Under the pieces are notes generated by a model. The model saw only the letters and a list, made by a program, of their open reading frames with translations. It made no database searches and had not been told where the DNA came from. A DNA stretch of 28,661 bases, taken from positions 1 to 28,661 of the forward strand of contig CAYUJV010000028.1 in NCBI GenBank assembly GCA_964445085.1, read 5' to 3'. Both the position numbers and the translations under genes were made by a program. Each line of letters opens with the position of its first letter. Position 1 is the stretch's first letter. This document shows, piece by piece, positions 26,731-28,661 of this stretch. The stretch comes from Thiobacter sp964445085. Its GTDB lineage: Bacteria; Pseudomonadota; Gammaproteobacteria; Burkholderiales; Thiobacteraceae.

Positions 26731-27276
26731 ATGGATTCCTCTCCTGCCTACACCCGCACCGCCATCACCCTGCACTGGCTCATTGCCCTGGCGCTGGTCG
26801 TCACCTTCGGCGTCGGCCTCTACATGAGCGATTTGCCGCTCAGTCCGGACAAGCTCCGGATCTATGCCTGGCACAAGTGGGCGGGCGTGACCATCTTTCT
26901 CCTCGTGCTGCTGCGCCTGCTGTGGCGGCTGAGCCATCGGCCCCCGGCGCCGCCGAAATCGGTGCCGGCATGGCAGCAGTCCGCGGCCGTGGCGGCGCAT
27001 CGCCTGCTCTACCTGCTGATGCTCGCCGTGCCGCTTTCCGGCTGGCTGATGAGTTCGGCCAAGGGCGTGCAGACCGTGTATTTCGGCGTGCTGCCGCTGC
27101 CCGACCTGCTGGCCAAGGACAAGGCCCTGGGCGAGGTGCTGGAGACGGTGCACCAGGCGCTGAGCTACACCCTGGCCGGCCTGGTGGCGCTGCACGCCGC
27201 CGCCGCGATCAAGCACCACGTCGTCGATCGCGACGAGGTGCTGCCACGCATGCTGCCTTTCCTGCGCAGATCCTGA
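26731..27276 (+). CDS. Cytochrome b561 (CybB-type)
   Basis: A 181-aa inner-membrane dihaem cytochrome b with four helices. Candidate haem ligands are His15 (ITLHWL), His48 (WHKWAG), His141 (ETVHQAL) and His155 (VALHAA), in the usual positions for the family. In E. coli CybB moves electrons from superoxide to ubiquinone. The start is ATG at 26731 (MDSSPAYTRTAI); AAGGA lies 12 bases before it. An upstream in-frame ATG at 26665 would add 22 residues of no family character. It is followed by two yceI genes, a common partnership. Confidence 0.93.
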   Translation: MDSSPAYTRTAITLHWLIALALVVTFGVGLYMSDLPLSPDKLRIYAWHKWAGVTIFLLVLLRLLWRLSHRPPAPPKSVPAWQQSAAVAAHRLLYLLMLAVPLSGWLMSSAKGVQTVYFGVLPLPDLLAKDKALGEVLETVHQALSYTLAGLVALHAAAAIKHHVVDRDEVLPRMLPFLRRS

Positions 27277-27290
27277 ACCGGAGAGCCTTG

Positions 27291-27863
27291 ATGAAACATA
27301 CAACGCAAGTGCTGGGACTCCTGCTGGGGCTGGTGCTGTTCACCGCTGCCCATGCCATCGAATTCGATACGCTGCGCACCGACCAGAGCCGCCTGTCCTT
27401 CGTCTACAAGCAGATGAACGTGCCCATGGACGGCAGCTTCAAGCGCTTCAGCGGCAGCATCCGCTTCGATCCGGCCAAGCCCGCGGCGGGCGCGGCCGAG
27501 ATCAGCATCGACCTGGCCAGCATCGACGCCGGCACGCCGGAGGCCAACGACGAGGTGGCGGGCAAGCTGTGGTTCGACACCAGACAGTTTCCCAGCGCGC
27601 GCTTCGTCTCCACCTCGGTGAAGCCCCTGGGCGGCAACCGCTTCGAGGTGGCCGGGAAGATGAGCATCAAGGGCCGCACCCGCGACGTCAGCACCGTGGC
27701 CACGTTCCGCCCGGAAGGCGCGACCGGCGTGTTCGAAGGCAGTTTCGTGCTCAAGCGCGCCGACTACGGCATCGGCGAAGGCGTGTGGGCCGACTTCGGC
27801 ACCGTGGCCAACGAGGTGCAGATCAAATTCCGGCTGGTGGCGGTTGCCGCCGGCAAGAAGTAA
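27291..27863 (+). CDS. YceI family periplasmic protein (first copy)
   Basis: A 190-aa protein with a signal peptide (residues 1-22, ending AAHA) and a YceI lipocalin-like beta-barrel domain. Landmarks are LSFVYKQMNVPMDGSF, IDLASIDAGTPEANDEV, LWFDTRQFPSARFVS and KMSIKGRTRDVS. YceI proteins bind polyisoprenoids such as ubiquinone-8. It starts 14 bases after the cytochrome b561 stop. The ORF runs open far upstream only as a shadow of that gene. Its differences from the second copy are large, so this is not a recent duplication. Confidence 0.93.
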   Translation: MKHTTQVLGLLLGLVLFTAAHAIEFDTLRTDQSRLSFVYKQMNVPMDGSFKRFSGSIRFDPAKPAAGAAEISIDLASIDAGTPEANDEVAGKLWFDTRQFPSARFVSTSVKPLGGNRFEVAGKMSIKGRTRDVSTVATFRPEGATGVFEGSFVLKRADYGIGEGVWADFGTVANEVQIKFRLVAVAAGKK

Positions 27864-27896
27864 GCCATTTCCACCCATCAACCCAGGAGAACGACC

Positions 27897-28463
27897 ATGA
27901 AGAAACTTGCCCTCGCCTTTGTCCTCGGCGCGCTGATCGGCAGCGCCGCCGCCGCGCCGGTGACCTTCGTCATCGACCCCAATCACACGGCGCCGCGCTT
28001 CGAGTACAGCCATTTCGGCTACTCCAACCAGATCCACCGCTTCGACAAGACCAGCGGCACCATCGTGCTCGACCGCGCCGCGAAGACCGCCTCGGTCGAC
28101 GTCACCATCGACGCCAAGTCGGTGAACACGGGCTATCCGGTGTTCAACGAGCATATCCAGGGGCCGGACTTCTTCGACACTGCGCAGTACCCGACCATCA
28201 CCTTCAAGTCCACGGCGGTGAAGTTCAAAGGCGACACGCCGGTGGCGGTGGACGGCAATCTGACGATCAAGGGCATCACCAAGCCGGTGACGCTCACGCT
28301 CACCTCGTTCCAGGAGATGCCGCACCCGATGCTGAAGCGGGATGCCATCGGCGCCAATGCCGTGGCGCAGATCAAGCGCTCGGAGTTCAACATGGGCAAG
28401 TACGCGCCGACCGTGTCGGACGACGTGACGCTGCTGATCGCGCTCGAGGCGATCCAGCAATAG
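27897..28463 (+). CDS. YceI family periplasmic protein (second copy)
   Basis: A 188-aa protein with a signal peptide (about 1-20, ending AAAA) and the canonical YceI pattern: FVIDPNHTAPRFEYSHFG, VTIDAKSVNTGYPVFNEHI, DFFDTAQYPTITFKST, GNLTIKGITKPVTL and KRSEFNMGKYAP. It is closer to the classical periplasmic YceI type than the first copy. A strong site CAGGAG precedes the ATG. It lies 33 bases after the first copy and 10 bases before the dioxygenase gene, so the four genes form one probable operon. Confidence 0.95.
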   Translation: MKKLALAFVLGALIGSAAAAPVTFVIDPNHTAPRFEYSHFGYSNQIHRFDKTSGTIVLDRAAKTASVDVTIDAKSVNTGYPVFNEHIQGPDFFDTAQYPTITFKSTAVKFKGDTPVAVDGNLTIKGITKPVTLTLTSFQEMPHPMLKRDAIGANAVAQIKRSEFNMGKYAPTVSDDVTLLIALEAIQQ

Positions 28464-28473
28464 GGAGACCGCC

Positions 28474-28661
28474 ATGTCCGCGCCCATGCCCGTCGTATTC
28501 ATCTCCCACGGCGCGCCGGATGCCTTGCTCAAGGCGCCTGGCGCGGTGGCGGCGTGGCGCGACATCGGCCGCGCGCTGCCGCCGCCGACGGCGATCCTCG
28601 TCGTCTCCGCCCATTGGGAGGCGCGCCAGCCCACGGCCAGCCTCGCCGGCGCGCCCGAGAC
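28474..28661 (+). CDS. LigB/YgiD-type class III extradiol dioxygenase (cut by window end)
   Basis: The first ~62 codons are visible: FISHGAPDALLKA at the start and ILVVSAHWEA at about 41-50. His12 and His47 are the expected first metal ligands of the 4,5-DOPA-extradiol-dioxygenase-like family (E. coli YgiD). The start ATG at 28474 has GGAG upstream. The rest lies beyond the window, so activity and length cannot be judged. Its place behind the yceI pair suggests the same LysR control. Confidence 0.88.
   Translation, partial: MSAPMPVVFISHGAPDALLKAPGAVAAWRDIGRALPPPTAILVVSAHWEARQPTASLAGAPE

Noticed and set aside
27291..28463. Recent tandem duplication of yceI
   Set aside because: The two proteins share the fold and motif order but little close identity by eye, so they are old paralogues or separately acquired.

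Overview
The window is compact, high-GC bacterial chromosome. The gene content and order (argJ / AAA ATPase / mutT-thiE-like fusion; pilB-pilC-pilD-coaE-zapD-yacG; ffh next to ypjD/corE and corB) point to a betaproteobacterium, perhaps of the Rhodocyclales/Nitrosomonadales type. The lineage is inferred from synteny, not from a marker gene. No rRNA, tRNA, CRISPR array, complete transposase gene or prophage was seen. No gene-free stretch exceeds 300 bases; the longest (14771-15016) is half filled by a repeat element.

Layout. 1-143: two abutting copies of a short inverted-repeat element, the first cut by the window edge. 189-3631 (+): tightly coupled operon argJ, DUF815-type AAA ATPase, MutT/TMP-synthase-like fusion, small lipoprotein. 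9189-3662 (-): type IV pilus assembly genes pilB, pilC, pilD, followed by coaE, zapD and yacG, several of them joined by TGATG overlaps. 11454-9268 (-): ypjD/corE-like and corB-like membrane proteins. 11533-12876 (+): ffh. 14289-12916 (-): a PA2779-like membrane protein and a PA2778-like C39-type peptidase lipoprotein with TPRs. 14770-14354 (-): SseB-like protein. 16183-15017 (-): M20 amidohydrolase. 16329-19409 (+): a tiny zinc-ribbon protein and a large GAF-PAS-GAF-GGDEF-EAL protein. 21708-19492 (-): YgiQ radical SAM protein. 23144-21797 (-): a membrane-anchored HExxHxxGxxD metallopeptidase-like protein and a histidine phosphatase. 23231-25217 (+): HPF/cold-shock fusion, a membrane protein of unknown function and a secreted alpha/beta hydrolase. 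26597-25218 (-): LysR regulator and YaiI. 26731-28661 (+): cytochrome b561, two YceI proteins and the start of a LigB-type dioxygenase.

Most genes are housekeeping. The most unusual material is the repeat DNA. A ~127-bp family with 18-19-bp terminal inverted repeats and apparent TA target duplications occurs in two near-complete copies, one internally deleted copy and one cut copy. The ends of two copies supply the TAG stop codons of the neighbouring genes (amidohydrolase and ygiQ). The central stem of the two long copies shows a compensatory base-pair change. A different ~100-bp palindromic element sits in frame inside ygiQ and is translated into a PPFxKGG-type insert in a variable linker of the enzyme.

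Functional links: the pil genes make the motor, platform and prepilin peptidase of a type IV pilus, although no pilin gene is in the window. ZapD and YacG tie the same operon to cell division and gyrase control. The LysR regulator has a textbook T-N11-A palindrome in the gap it shares with the b561-YceI-YceI cluster, which suggests it controls that envelope/redox module.
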